Shown: positions 8,617 through 17,429 of the stretch, one piece after another
Numbering within the stretch: position 1 is the stretch's first letter
How the letters are laid out: every line of letters starts with the position of its first letter
Origin: Sulfuritalea sp.
Lineage (GTDB): Bacteria; Pseudomonadota; Gammaproteobacteria; Burkholderiales; Rhodocyclaceae
NCBI GenBank assembly: GCA_030651305.1
Contig: JAUSCI010000046.1
Span: 124,001-188,000 of the forward strand
Direction: 5' to 3'
DNA: 64,000 bases
Notes under the pieces: generated by a model
Database searches by the model: none
Told to the model about the DNA's origin: nothing
The model's input: only the letters and a program-made list of their open reading frames with translations
Made by a program: the position numbers and the translations under genes

Positions 8617-10113
8617 TCAGTTGTGGTAGGCAGACTCGCCGTGCGAGGTGATGTCCAGACCCTCGCGCTCTTCGTCTTCCGGCACGCGCAGGCCGATGAA
8701 GATATCGACGATCTTGTAACAGACGAAGGCCACCACGCCCGACCAGACCAGGGTCACGCCGACGCCGGTGGCCTGGACGATGAGCTGGTTCATCATGTCG
8801 TAGTCGCCGACCTTGTTCGCCACATAGTCGTAGACTCCCGTGCCGCCGAGGCTGGGCGCCGCGAACACGCCAGTCAGCAGCGCACCGAGGGTGCCGCCAA
8901 CGCCATGCACGCCGAACACGTCGAGCGAGTCGTCGGCGCCGAGCATCTTCTTCAGGCCATTGACACCCCACAGGCAGATGATGCCAGCCGCGAGGCCGAT
9001 GACCAGCGCACCGACGATACCGACGAAGCCGGCCGCCGGAGTGATCGCCACCAGACCGGCCACCGCGCCGGAAGCCGCACCCAGCATCGACGGTTTGCCC
9101 TTGATCAGCCATTCCGCCACCATCCAGGAGGTCGCCGCGACAGCGGTGGCCAGCCAGGTGTTGATGAAGGCCAAAGCCGCCGTGCCGTTGGCTTCGAGCG
9201 CGGAACCGGCGTTGAAGCCGAACCAGCCGAACCACAGCAGCGAGGCGCCCATCATGGTCATGGTCAGCGAGTGCGGCGCCATCGAGTCCTTGCCGTAGCC
9301 GACGCGCTTGCCCAGCAGATAGGCACCGATCAGGCCGGCGATGGCGGCATTGATATGCACCACCGTGCCGCCGGCGAAGTCGAGCGCGCCCTTCTGGAAC
9401 ATGAAGCCGGCCGTGGCATTCAACTTGTCGGCCGCCTCGGCGCTGACGTAGCCGTCCGGACCCGCCCAGTACCAGACCATGTGCGTGATCGGCAGGTAGC
9501 TGAAGGTGAACCACAGCACCATGAACAGCAGCACCGCGGAGAACTTGATGCGCTCGGCGAAGGCGCCGACGATCAGGCCGCAGGTAATGGCGGCGAAGGC
9601 GCCCTGGAAGGCAACGAAGATCAACTCGGAGACGACGACACCCTTGCTGAAGGTGGCGGCGACCGAATCCGGCGTGATGCCTTTGAGGAACAGCTTGTCG
9701 AGACTGCCGAAGAAGGCGTTGCCCTCGCTGAAAGCCACGCTGTAGCCATAGACCGCCCACAGCACGCTGATCACCGAGAACGTCACGAACACCTGCATCA
9801 GCACCGACAGCATGTTCTTGCTGCGCACCAGGCCGCCGTAGAACAGCGCCAGACCTGGGATGCTCATCAGGATCACGAGCGCGGTACACACCATCAGCCA
9901 GGCGTTGTCGCCCTTGTTGGGCGTCGGGGTTGGCGCGGCAGCGGCAGGTGCAGCCGCCGCGGCAGCGGGCGCGTCGGCGGCTGGAGCCGCAGCCGCAGTC
10001 GCAGCAGGGGCTGCCGCGGGTGCGGCGGCCTTGTCGTCGGCCCAGGCGCTTGAGGCGCCGCCGCCCAGTCCGACGGCAATCACCGTCAGCAGTGTAGCTA
10101 GGATCTTTCTCAT
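8617..10113 (-). CDS. amtB: Ammonium transporter AmtB
   Basis: The 498-residue inner-membrane channel conducts ammonium. A signal peptide (about 1-25, ending SSAWA) precedes an unusually long Ala/Pro-rich stretch (about 29-65) and then the Amt core with eleven helices. Typical motifs are visible: LFYGGLVRSKN near the first helix, DFAGGTVVHINAA, and FGVHGVGGTLGAL with the conserved pore histidines. The C-terminal tail (GLRVPEDEEREGLD) is the region that binds GlnK. The start at 10113 has AGGGAGA upstream and is 12 bases after the glnK stop, so the two are cotranscribed. Only the low-complexity spacer is unusual. Confidence 0.97.
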   Translation of the reverse strand: MRKILATLLTVIAVGLGGGASSAWADDKAAAPAAAPAATAAAAPAADAPAAAAAAPAAAAPTPTPNKGDNAWLMVCTALVILMSIPGLALFYGGLVRSKNMLSVLMQVFVTFSVISVLWAVYGYSVAFSEGNAFFGSLDKLFLKGITPDSVAATFSKGVVVSELIFVAFQGAFAAITCGLIVGAFAERIKFSAVLLFMVLWFTFSYLPITHMVWYWAGPDGYVSAEAADKLNATAGFMFQKGALDFAGGTVVHINAAIAGLIGAYLLGKRVGYGKDSMAPHSLTMTMMGASLLWFGWFGFNAGSALEANGTAALAFINTWLATAVAATSWMVAEWLIKGKPSMLGAASGAVAGLVAITPAAGFVGIVGALVIGLAAGIICLWGVNGLKKMLGADDSLDVFGVHGVGGTLGALLTGVFAAPSLGGTGVYDYVANKVGDYDMMNQLIVQATGVGVTLVWSGVVAFVCYKIVDIFIGLRVPEDEEREGLDITSHGESAYHN

Positions 10114-10125
10114 GCTGGTTCTCCC

Positions 10126-10557
<432 letters not shown>

Positions 10558-11418
10558 TTAGAACGTCTTCTTGAACGAGAGAACCACGGTGCCCTTTGCC
10601 ACGTTACGGAAATTTGTCGTTGAACCCGTGGTACTGGTCCAGTTTCCGGCGCCCCAGCAGTAGGCGGAGGCATTTGCCGGGTAGGGGGTACTGCAAGCCC
10701 CACTGGTGTCAGTATCGGAATAAGTCAATCCGACTACGCCGAAACTCAATTCCTTGGTCACGCCGATGTTCCAGTCGCTGTAGTTGGCATCGGTGACGAC
10801 GCCGGGGATCGCGACCGAGTTCTTCACCTTCTGATTCCCATAGTGGCCAGCGACACCCCACCCTGAACCGAGGTCATAGGCAGCGTTCAGCTCAAGGTAG
10901 CCCGAGCCGCGGGTCTTCTGGTCGAACGCGGGACCGCCTTGCCAACCGATGAAGTTGGTGGAAATAGCCTGCGAATATTTCACCGTCAGCCACTTGTAGC
11001 CGAGGGCGCCATAGACCTCGGTGGTGTTCGGGGTGGCGTTGACGTTGGGAACAGCGGGGCCGTGGCCCGGATAGGTATAGGCAATCAGGCCCAGATCGTA
11101 AGTCAAGTTGCCTCCCGCAAAGCTGTTCTTGTAGCCGCCGTAAAGGTCGACTTCAGTACTGCCCTTGCCGTTGGCGTCTTTCACCCAGGTGATGGTGGAG
11201 CCCCAGATGCCGGCATAGAGGCCACTGGCGTGAGCATAGTCAACGCCGCCCTGCAGCGCCGCTCCGCCATGCGTCTGGCTGACCCCGCGGAACAGGTAGT
11301 CGGATACCACGCCGATGTTCGGCGTGAAGGTGTGCGTCGGCGTGGCGTCGGCGGCCATCGCGACCGCAGGAAGAGAGAAGGCTCCGGCCACGGCTGCAGC
11401 GAGTAGGGTCTTGCGCAT
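10558..11418 (-). CDS. TorF-family putative porin (TIGR02001 type) linked to glnK-amtB
   Basis: The 286-residue outer-membrane protein has a clean signal peptide (MRKTLLAAAVAGAFSLPAVA, cleaved near AMA) and a beta-barrel body that opens with NIGVVSDYLFRGVSQT, the hallmark of the Gcw_chp/TIGR02001 family, and ends in the aromatic LSFKKTF. The gene commonly precedes glnK-amtB in betaproteobacteria, probably giving ammonium or small nitrogen compounds a path through the outer membrane. The ribosome site AAGGAG precedes ATG 11418. Transcription likely starts at the sigma-54 promoter just upstream, making it the first gene of a nitrogen-controlled operon. The substrate is not proven. Confidence 0.9.
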   Translation of the reverse strand: MRKTLLAAAVAGAFSLPAVAMAADATPTHTFTPNIGVVSDYLFRGVSQTHGGAALQGGVDYAHASGLYAGIWGSTITWVKDANGKGSTEVDLYGGYKNSFAGGNLTYDLGLIAYTYPGHGPAVPNVNATPNTTEVYGALGYKWLTVKYSQAISTNFIGWQGGPAFDQKTRGSGYLELNAAYDLGSGWGVAGHYGNQKVKNSVAIPGVVTDANYSDWNIGVTKELSFGVVGLTYSDTDTSGACSTPYPANASAYCWGAGNWTSTTGSTTNFRNVAKGTVVLSFKKTF

Positions 11419-11464
11419 GATGATGCTCCTTGAGAGAGAGAATTAGAAATTACAGCTGCCTTAA

Positions 11465-11480
11465 TGCAGAGACCGTGCCA
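11465..11480 (-). promoter_or_regulatory. Sigma-54 promoter of porin-glnK-amtB
   Basis: The minus strand reads TGGCACGGTCTCTGCA, which matches the -24/-12 consensus TGGCACG-N4-TTGCA with correct spacing and one mismatch. It lies 47 bases before the porin start codon. Confidence 0.85.
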
Positions 11481-11575
11481 GCAAGATTAGTGGCCTATAA
11501 ATCAAGGCCATGACCACTTCTTCGGACAATGCCGGGTTGGCACTGCACCAAGCAGCGCACCAACGCCGGGCTGGC

Positions 11576-11591
11576 TGCACCATAGTGGTGC
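11576..11591. promoter_or_regulatory. NtrC binding site (enhancer) for the ammonium operon
   Basis: TGCACCATAGTGGTGC is a palindrome of the NtrC type (TGCAC-N6-GTGC arms with the CC/GG extension). It is about 100 bp upstream of the sigma-54 promoter. Further GCACCA half-sites lie at about 11545-11562. Confidence 0.82.
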
Positions 11592-11665
11592 CGCGCCATG
11601 TGTCAGCGGAGGGCGGGTCCGGCGCTGTGCTAGACTTTATTTGTCGTCGCAACGTCCTCAAGACC

Positions 11666-11920
11666 ATGCTCAATCCAAAATTACTCGATGAAATGTCCGC
11701 CCGCGTGTCCTCCCTGCTGGCGGCAACACCGGCCGGCGACGTCGAAAAGCACATGCGCGCGGTACTCTCCGGCGTGTTTGCCAAACTCGATCTGGTGACC
11801 CGCGAAGAGTTCGACGTGCAGCGCGAAGTTCTGACCCGCACGCGGGAAAAACTCGGGGCGCTCGAAGCGCTCGTTGCCGAACTGGAAGCCAGGAACAAGC
11901 CGAAACCGGGGCAGACGTAA
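11666..11920 (+). CDS. ubiK: Ubiquinone biosynthesis accessory factor UbiK (YqiC/BMFP)
   Basis: The 84-residue protein begins MLNPKLLDEMSARV, has an amphipathic N-terminal helix and ends in a coiled coil (about 50-80, with REEFDVQREVLTRTREKL), the form of the UbiK/BMFP family that supports aerobic ubiquinone assembly with UbiJ. The start at 11666 matches the family's N-terminus; the frame is open further upstream but enters the NtrC/promoter region. A TAGACT box at about 11631 may be its -10. comM follows 8 bases after the stop. Confidence 0.88.
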   Translation: MLNPKLLDEMSARVSSLLAATPAGDVEKHMRAVLSGVFAKLDLVTREEFDVQREVLTRTREKLGALEALVAELEARNKPKPGQT

Positions 11921-11928
11921 AGCCGCCG

Positions 11929-13443
11929 ATGGCGCTCGCCGTTCTCCGCTCACGGGCACTGGCGGGCCTCGCGGCCCCGGAAGTGACCGTCGAAGTCCAT
12001 CTTGCGGCGGGCCTGCCGTCATTCACCCTGGTCGGTTTGCCCGATACCGAAGTCAAGGAAGCCCGCGACCGGGTGCGCGCCGCGATCCAGAATTGCGGCT
12101 TCGAGTTTCCGCAGCGGCGCATCACCGTCAATCTGGCGCCGGCCGACTTGCCCAAGGAGTCCGGCCGCTTCGACCTGCCAATTGCGCTGGGCATCCTGAT
12201 CGCCTCGGGCCAGATCAAGGCCGCCACCCTGGCTGACCACGAATTCGTCGGCGAACTGGCGCTCTCCGGCGAGTTGCGCGCGGTGCGCGGCACGCTGGCG
12301 ATGTGCGCCGCGATCCGGCACGAAGCCGGGCCGCATCACAACACCGCGCGAGCCTTTGTCCTGCCCCTGGAAAGCGCCCCTGAAGCTGCATTGATCGGCG
12401 GCATGAGCATCCTGCCGGCGCAGAACCTGTTGCAGGTCTGCGCCCACCTCGCCGGCCGCGAGATCCTCGCTGCCTTCGCCGTACCGCCAGCGCCGACTTT
12501 TGCCCGCTATCCGGACCTGGCCGAAGTCAAGGGTCAGGCGCAAGCCAAGCGCGCTCTCGAAGTGGCGGCGGCAGGCGGGCATTCACTCCTGATGAGCGGG
12601 CCGCCGGGAGCCGGCAAATCGATGCTGGCGCAGCGCCTGCCGGGCCTGTTGCCGCCCATGACGGCGGCGGAAGCGCTGGAAAGCGCGGCCGTGCATTCAC
12701 TGGCCGGCAGTTTCAAGCTCGCGCACTGGAACCAGCGCCCGTTTCGCGCCCCGCATCACTCGGCGTCCCAGGCTGCACTGGTCGGCGGCGGCGGCACGCC
12801 GCGTCCGGGCGAGATTTCACTGGCGCACAACGGCACGCTGTTCCTCGACGAACTGCCCGAGTTCCAGCGCGGCGTGCTCGAAGCGTTGCGCGAACCGCTG
12901 GAAACCGGGCAGATTCACATCGCCCGCGCCGCGCGCCGCGCCGAATTTCCGGCGCGCTTTCAACTGGTGGCGGCGATGAATCCATGCCCCTGCGGCTGGC
13001 TCGGCCATGCCACCGGCAAATGCCGCTGCACGCCGGACCAGGTCGCGCGCTATCGCGGCAAGCTCTCCGGCCCCTTGCTCGACCGCATCGACCTGATGCT
13101 CGATGTGCCGGCCGTGGCCGAAGCCGATTTGTCCGGTCGCGGCGACGGCGAATCATCGGCTACGGTGCGCGCTCGCGTCACGGCGGCACGTACTGTCCAG
13201 ATCGAACGCCAAGGCAAGCCCAATGCGCTGCTCGGCCCGGACGAAATCGACTTGCACGCGCGCCCTGATGCCGCCGGCGCGCAACTGCTGAAACAGGCCA
13301 TGGCGCGCCTTGCGCTCACGGCCAGGGCTTATCATCGCATCCTGAAAGTGGCGCGCAGCATCGCCGATCTGGCCGGCATGAAGCAGATCAATTCGGCGCA
13401 TGTTGCCGAAGCCATCCACTACCGGCGCGGACTCGCCGATTAG
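11929..13443 (+). CDS. comM: ComM/YifB family AAA+ ATPase (Mg-chelatase-like)
   Basis: The protein has 504 residues: an N-terminal Lon-protease-like domain (about 1-170), a linker, a Mg-chelatase-type AAA+ core with Walker A GPPGAGKS at 224-231 and Walker [10 protein letters not shown], then a C-terminal domain ending [11 protein letters not shown] cysteine cluster ([14 protein letters not shown]) is typical. ComM is a hexameric helicase that promotes branch migration during natural transformation in several proteobacteria. The linker just before the conserved PDLAEVKGQ holds an in-frame copy of the dispersed 24-bp repeat, coding AVPPAPTF (about 184-191). Confidence 0.95.
   Translation: MALAVLRSRALAGLAAPEVTVEVHLAAGLPSFTLVGLPDTEVKEARDRVRAAIQNCGFEFPQRRITVNLAPADLPKESGRFDLPIALGILIASGQIKAATLADHEFVGELALSGELRAVRGTLAMCAAIRHEAGPHHNTARAFVLPLESAPEAALIGGMSILPAQNLLQVCAHLAGREILAAFAVPPAPTFARYPDLAEVKGQAQAKRALEVAAAGGHSLLMSGPPGAGKSMLAQRLPGLLPPMTAAEALESAAVHSLAGSFKLAHWNQRPFRAPHHSASQAALVGGGGTPRPGEISLAHNGTLFLDELPEFQRGVLEALREPLETGQIHIARAARRAEFPARFQLVAAMNPCPCGWLGHATGKCRCTPDQVARYRGKLSGPLLDRIDLMLDVPAVAEADLSGRGDGESSATVRARVTAARTVQIERQGKPNALLGPDEIDLHARPDAAGAQLLKQAMARLALTARAYHRILKVARSIADLAGMKQINSAHVAEAIHYRRGLAD
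12478..12501 (+). repeat. Dispersed 24-bp repeat inside comM
   Basis: A near-exact copy read in frame as AVPPAPTF in the ComM interdomain linker. Confidence 0.8.
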
Positions 13444-13453
13444 GAGTATTTTC

Positions 13454-14092
13454 ATGGAATATCGCATCATTCCCGTCACTCCCTTCGAGCAGAACTGCAC
13501 CCTGCTCTGGTGCGCCGAAACCATGAAAGGTGCATTGGTCGATCCGGGCGGCGACGGCGAGAAATTGCTGGCTGCTGCCGCCAGGCTCGGCGTGACGATC
13601 GAGAAGATCCTGCTGACCCACGGCCACATCGATCATGCCGGCGCCGCCGGCGAACTGGCGACGCGCCTCGGCGTACCGATCGAGGGGCCGCAACGCGAAG
13701 AGAGCTTCTGGATCGACCAGCTGGTGGCGCAAAGCCGCGCCTTCGGCTTCCCGCTGGCTCAAGCCTTCACGCCGGATCGCTGGCTCGACGACGGCGACAC
13801 GGTCACTGTCGGCAACGAAACCCTGCAAGTGCTGCACACGCCCGGCCACACGCCCGGCCATGTGGTGTTCTTCCATGCCCCGTCCAAACTGGCCATCACC
13901 GGCGACGTGCTGTTCGCCGGTTCGATCGGCCGCACCGATTTTCCGCGCGGCGATTACCATGCGCTGATCGACTCGATCCACCGCAAGCTCTGGCCGCTCG
14001 GCGACGATGTCAAATTCATTTCCGGCCACGGGCCGATGTCCACTATTGGCGAAGAACGCCGCAGCAACCCCTTCGTGGGTGAAGGAGCCTGA
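13454..14092 (+). CDS. MBL-fold metallo-hydrolase (YcbL/GloB-like)
   Basis: The 212-residue protein has the zinc-binding motif HGHIDH at 56-61, a second histidine in [10 protein letters not shown], the aspartate in [14 protein letters not shown] and a final histidine in SGHGP. This set matches the small glyoxalase II-like YcbL group, which hydrolyse thioesters such as S-lactoylglutathione. The ATG at 13454 matches the usual N-terminus ([15 protein letters not shown]). It follows comM by 10 bases and precedes the next gene by 2, so an operon is likely. The physiological substrate is unknown. Confidence 0.9.
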   Translation: MEYRIIPVTPFEQNCTLLWCAETMKGALVDPGGDGEKLLAAAARLGVTIEKILLTHGHIDHAGAAGELATRLGVPIEGPQREESFWIDQLVAQSRAFGFPLAQAFTPDRWLDDGDTVTVGNETLQVLHTPGHTPGHVVFFHAPSKLAITGDVLFAGSIGRTDFPRGDYHALIDSIHRKLWPLGDDVKFISGHGPMSTIGEERRSNPFVGEGA

Positions 14093-14094
14093 TC

Positions 14095-15924
14095 GTGCCT
14101 CATGCATTCAAGTTCTTCCGCGCCGGCGGCTTCGACCAGGTGCGCATCGATACCGCCGCGGACCTGATGGCACTCAGGGAGCTCGACCAGAAACTCTGGG
14201 TCGCGCTGTCCTGCCCGGTCAAGGGCATCGAGTTCGACACACGCAGCCTGGCGCTGATCGATACCGACAACGACGGCCACGTGCGCGCCCCGGAACTGCT
14301 GGCGGCCATCGACTGGTCCGCGGCGCGCCTGAATGATCCCGCCCTGTTGGCGCAACAGCTCGACGGCGTGCCGCTGGCCGCGATCAAGGACGAGGCCATC
14401 CTCGCCGCCGCGAGCGGACTGCTGCCCGAAGGCGGTGCGATGGTCACGGTCGCCACCGCCAGCGCGGCCGAGGCCGAATACTCTGCACGTGCGCTGGCCG
14501 CCTGGGAAGCTGCCGGCAGCGCAGTGAAACCGCTGGGGGAAGCGACCGAAGCCGCCTGCGCCGCCGTCGCCGCGCTGAAGGAAAAGCTCGACGACTTTTT
14601 CGTCCGCTGTCGCCTGGCGTCCTTTGACGTGCGCGCCGGCGAGGCCATGAACGCCTCCGACGACGCCCTCAAATCACTGGGCGCCGCAGCGCTTTCCGCG
14701 GCCCACGCCGACATCGCCGCCCTGCCGCTGGCAAGAGTCGGCGCCGGCGCCACGGTGCCGCTGGGCGCCGGCAGCGATTCCGGCATCAATCCGGCCTGGG
14801 GCCAGCGCATCGCCACCTTCCGCGAGGCTGCCGTGGTGCCGCTGCTCGGCGCCCGCGAAGCCGTCTCGGAATCCGACTGGCTGGCGGTGCAGGACCAGCT
14901 CGCGCCGTATGTCGCCTGGCAGGCCGCGAAGCCCGCCGGACTGCCGCCCGAGGCGGAAGCCGTGCGCGACCTGGAGCGCCTGGCGCGCTATGTACGCGAC
15001 CTGATGCCGCTGGCCAACAACTTCGTCGCCTTCCGCGATTTCTACACGCACCAAGGCAAGGCGACATTCCAGATCGGCACCCTGTATCTCGACGGCCGCT
15101 CCGCCGAACTCTGCGTCGCGGTCAATGACGCCGTCAAGCACGCGGCGCTGGCCGGGCTGTCGCGCATCTGCCTGGTGTATTGCGACTGCGTCCGAAATGG
15201 GGAAAAGCTGTCGATTGCCGCCGCCTTCACCGCCGGCGATTCCGATCAGTTGATGGCGGGCCGCAACGGCGTGTTCTACGACCGCCAGGGCCGAGACTGG
15301 AACGCCACCATCACCAAACTGGTCGAGCATCCGATCAGCCTGCGCCAGGCCTTCTGGTCGCCCTACAAGCGACTGATGCGCATGGTCGGCGAACAGTTGC
15401 AGAAGCTGGCCGCGAGCAAGGCAGCCGCGATAGAGGGCAAACTGGGCGAAGCCGCCGTCGGCGTCGGCAAGAAAGTCGAGGGGCCACCCGCCAAGCCCGC
15501 AGCGCAGCAGGCCTTCGATGTCGGCAAGTTCGCTGGCATCTTCGCCGCTATCGGGCTGGCCGTCGGCGCCATCGGAACCGTCCTGGCCGGAGTCATGACC
15601 GGCTTGCTCGCCCTCAAGTGGTGGCAGATGCCCCTGGCCGTCGGCGGCCTGATGCTGCTGATCTCCGCCCCGGCCATGGTGCTCGCCTGGTTCAAGTTGC
15701 GCAGCCGCAACCTCGGCCCGATACTCGACGCCAACGGCTGGGCGGTGAATGCGCGCGCCCGCATCAACATTCCCTTCGGCACCTCGCTGACGCAACTGGC
15801 GCAATTGCCCGAAGGCGCCGAGCGAGCACTCACCGACCCGTATGCGGAGAAGGAGCGGCCGTGGAAGACCTACCTGGCCATCGCGCTCATTGTCTTCGTC
15901 GCCGCTGCGTGGTGGACGCGCTGA
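14095..15924 (+). CDS. Large protein of unknown function with EF-hand-like motif and C-terminal membrane helices
   Basis: The 609-residue protein starts at GTG 14095. Residues about 60-72 (DTDNDGHVRAPEL) resemble a calcium-binding EF-hand loop. The middle is mostly helical and rich in A, L, E and D. Near the C-terminus two hydrophobic segments (about 482-505 and 511-537) suggest membrane anchoring, followed by a segment and a last hydrophobic stretch at 590-606. No enzyme motif is visible. It overlaps nothing and follows the metallo-hydrolase by 2 bases, so it is probably coexpressed. I cannot assign a function. Confidence 0.8.
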   Translation: MPHAFKFFRAGGFDQVRIDTAADLMALRELDQKLWVALSCPVKGIEFDTRSLALIDTDNDGHVRAPELLAAIDWSAARLNDPALLAQQLDGVPLAAIKDEAILAAASGLLPEGGAMVTVATASAAEAEYSARALAAWEAAGSAVKPLGEATEAACAAVAALKEKLDDFFVRCRLASFDVRAGEAMNASDDALKSLGAAALSAAHADIAALPLARVGAGATVPLGAGSDSGINPAWGQRIATFREAAVVPLLGAREAVSESDWLAVQDQLAPYVAWQAAKPAGLPPEAEAVRDLERLARYVRDLMPLANNFVAFRDFYTHQGKATFQIGTLYLDGRSAELCVAVNDAVKHAALAGLSRICLVYCDCVRNGEKLSIAAAFTAGDSDQLMAGRNGVFYDRQGRDWNATITKLVEHPISLRQAFWSPYKRLMRMVGEQLQKLAASKAAAIEGKLGEAAVGVGKKVEGPPAKPAAQQAFDVGKFAGIFAAIGLAVGAIGTVLAGVMTGLLALKWWQMPLAVGGLMLLISAPAMVLAWFKLRSRNLGPILDANGWAVNARARINIPFGTSLTQLAQLPEGAERALTDPYAEKERPWKTYLAIALIVFVAAAWWTR

Positions 15925-15935
15925 GCGTTTGAACC

Positions 15936-15959
15936 GCCGTACCGCCAGCGCCGACTTTC
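15936..15959 (+). repeat. Dispersed 24-bp repeat, intergenic copy
   Basis: An exact consensus copy between the 609-residue gene and the end of the ParE-like gene. Confidence 0.8.
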
Positions 15960-15984
15960 AGAAGCAGTCGTGTCGCCCATCGCG

Positions 15985-16266
15985 TCAAGCGCCGCCAATG
16001 GCTCGCTGCCGACTCTGGTGCCAGCAATGCAGGATGTGGATTGTGCTGACGCCTTCTTCGTAGATCAACGTGTAACGTGTCTTCGGCACGGGATATTCAC
16101 GCGTCCCGGCGACGACGCCGGGTTTGCCCATGCGTGGATTCAGTTCGAGAAAACGCGCCGCGCGATCTATGCGACTTCTGACGAGTTGCGCGCCCTGCAG
16201 GCTGTCCTCGGCAATATGAGCGAGGCCGCCGATGAACTCGCGCGCGGCGGTCGCCGACCAATACAA
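15985..16266 (-). CDS. ParE/RelE-type toxin, start codon apparently lost
   Basis: As read from TTG 16266 the protein has 93 residues with the ParE/RelE fold pattern: an N-terminal helix (ATAAREFIGGLAHIAED), then the strand LNPRMGKPGVVAGTREYPVPKTRYTLIY and C-terminal VSTIHILHCWHQSRQR. These toxins inhibit gyrase or cut mRNA. In frame, five codons upstream, GTC at 16281 sits where a GTG start giving MTKSRLYWSATAAREF would be expected; a single base change seems to have removed it. TTG could still give weak expression. The antitoxin gene overlaps upstream. Confidence 0.75.
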   Translation of the reverse strand: MYWSATAAREFIGGLAHIAEDSLQGAQLVRSRIDRAARFLELNPRMGKPGVVAGTREYPVPKTRYTLIYEEGVSTIHILHCWHQSRQRAIGGA

Positions 16267-16520
16267 GCGGCTTTTCGTGACTTGGCATGGCCCGACAACA
16301 TCGCTGCGGCCTCACCCATGACCGCCGCGTGCGTGCGCGTGCGCCCGGCTGCCACATCCGCGCGTCCGGCGCGAACGGCGCGCACGACCCGCTCGGTTTC
16401 GGCAAAGCCGTCACGCAGGACGAATTTCAGCATCGCGCGCGGAGTGCGTCCGGCGACGCTGGCCAGTTTTTCCAGACGGCGCAAATCGGTTTGACTCAGG
16501 CTGGGATCGGCGGTGGACAT
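16167..16520 (-). CDS. ParD-like antitoxin with run-on C-terminus
   Basis: The start at 16520 has a perfect AAGGAG. The first 80 residues (MSTADPSLSQTDLRRLEKLASVAGRTPRA in two parts, ending AMLSGHAK) look like a complete ribbon-helix-helix-type antitoxin. The frame then continues through codon TCA at 16280-16278 for 37 more residues of low-complexity sequence read from inside the toxin gene. If that TCA were TGA the antitoxin would end normally and the same change would create the toxin's GTG start. So this looks like a classical GTGA-coupled pair broken by one base. Confidence 0.72.
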   Translation of the reverse strand: MSTADPSLSQTDLRRLEKLASVAGRTPRAMLKFVLRDGFAETERVVRAVRAGRADVAAGRTRTHAAVMGEAAAMLSGHAKSRKAACIGRRPPRASSSAASLILPRTACRARNSSEVA

Positions 16521-16550
16521 GACTTCTCCTTGATGTCGGTTTCGCTGAAT

Positions 16551-16616
16551 CGCAAGCTTATCCCATCCATCGACCATCATCCGGACGGCGGGCGCGGCCG
16601 AGGGCTTCGAGGGCGG
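16551..16616 (-). repeat. Duplicate of the 3' end of the methyltransferase gene (copy A)
   Basis: About 66 bp match 17364-17429 with eight mismatches. In the original reading frame the copy codes ALEALGRARRPDDGRWMG and a stop, the same as the methyltransferase C-terminus. Confidence 0.85.
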
Positions 16617-16639
16617 CGCGAGTGTTGCCCACGGTTGCT

Positions 16640-16870
16640 CTATACTTTCACGCGAGGCGGTAAAGGTGGATTCGTTTCGGGCGTAATGGTCGGGGAAAGT
16701 AAACATCGGCTCCCGCCTGCCTCACCTGTGGCCGGCAAGGGCTCCATCAACTGCCGAACACGCGGCTCGGCCCGTGCCAGCAAGGCCGGGTTTTGGCTCA
16801 AGACAGTCAGCAGGAATTCCCGATTGGCCTCGATCTGTCGGATCAGGCCCAGGTTCTGCTCGCCGGTCAT
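16640..16870 (-). CDS. Small partner of nucleotidyltransferase, tail probably replaced
   Basis: The 76-residue product starts at ATG 16870, overlapping the nucleotidyltransferase stop by 4 bases, so it is translationally coupled. The first 50 residues (MTGEQNLGLIRQIEANREFL onward) are a plausible helical protein. The last 25, rich in P, T and S, are read from a repeat-like intergenic sequence, so the original C-terminus may be lost. Genes of this size often pair with AbiEii-like or MNT-type nucleotidyltransferases. The role as antitoxin or partner is inferred only from the coupling. Confidence 0.55.
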   Translation of the reverse strand: MTGEQNLGLIRQIEANREFLLTVLSQNPALLARAEPRVRQLMEPLPATGEAGGSRCLLSPTITPETNPPLPPRVKV

Positions 16871-17361
16871 TGCGCATTCCCCGGCATCAGCTTCTGCAGT
16901 TCATCGATGTCGATCATGTCTTTGCCGCGCCCAGTACCGGTCTTCATCGCAATCAGATGCGGGATCGACGCAACGGCAATCCGCGAAACTCCCATTTCCA
17001 CCATTACCGCATCCCGACGCAAGTCGGCGTAGGGCACGGCCGGCTTGACCAGCACATCCAGCACCGTCGCCTGCGCATCGGGTCGACGCAGGCTGAAAGC
17101 CAGCATGCCCTTTTCACGATGCCATTGTTCGATCAGTTCGGGACGACCGAGCGATTCGATCGGCACAGGTATCGTCGGCCGCAGACCGGCTGCCCTGGCG
17201 GCGGAAATGAAGCGATCCAAGTTGTCCGCATCCATCGCGAGGACGACATCCACATCCATCGTCACGCGCTGGTAGCCGTGCAAGGCAACCGCCAGACCAC
17301 CGACCAGCACAAAGTCGATTTCCTTTTCCGCCAGCAGTTTGATCAAGTCGACCATACCCAT
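16867..17361 (-). CDS. Nucleotidyltransferase-fold protein (AbiEii/MNT-like)
   Basis: The 164-residue protein opens MGMVDLIKLLAEKEIDFVLVGGLAVALHGYQRVTMDVDVVL in sequence, showing the GG-x-A helix and the DVD metal-binding pair of the nucleotidyltransferase superfamily (aspartates about 37 and 39). Related proteins act as toxins or antitoxins that nucleotidylate a partner or tRNA. It starts 10 bases after the methyltransferase stop and overlaps a small partner gene. The pair lies between two copies of the methyltransferase 3' end, which suggests that it arrived as a cassette. Confidence 0.78.
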   Translation of the reverse strand: MGMVDLIKLLAEKEIDFVLVGGLAVALHGYQRVTMDVDVVLAMDADNLDRFISAARAAGLRPTIPVPIESLGRPELIEQWHREKGMLAFSLRRPDAQATVLDVLVKPAVPYADLRRDAVMVEMGVSRIAVASIPHLIAMKTGTGRGKDMIDIDELQKLMPGNAQ

Positions 17362-17363
17362 GA

Positions 17364-17429
17364 CGCAAGCCTACCCCATCCACCTGCCATCGTCCAGACG
17401 GCGGGCGCGGCCGAGGGCTTCGAGAGCGG
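17364..17429 (-). repeat. 3' end of the methyltransferase gene (copy B of the duplication)
   Basis: The functional 3' end of the methyltransferase gene plus seven bases beyond its stop. It is duplicated at 16551-16616 with about 88 per cent identity. Confidence 0.85.

Noticed and set aside
8623-10053. Open frame of 476 codons on the plus strand opposite amtB
   Set aside because: It is the complement of a high-GC membrane gene. The translated sequence is rich in H, R, D and Q with no motif, and amtB is certain.
14733-14756. Possible copy of the dispersed repeat in the 609-residue gene
   Set aside because: At least four mismatches; not counted as a copy, though listed as a degenerate candidate.
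17010-17040. AAGTCGGCGTAGGGCACGGC, similar to the dispersed repeat
   Set aside because: It needs a gap to align and is explained by codons of the nucleotidyltransferase gene.
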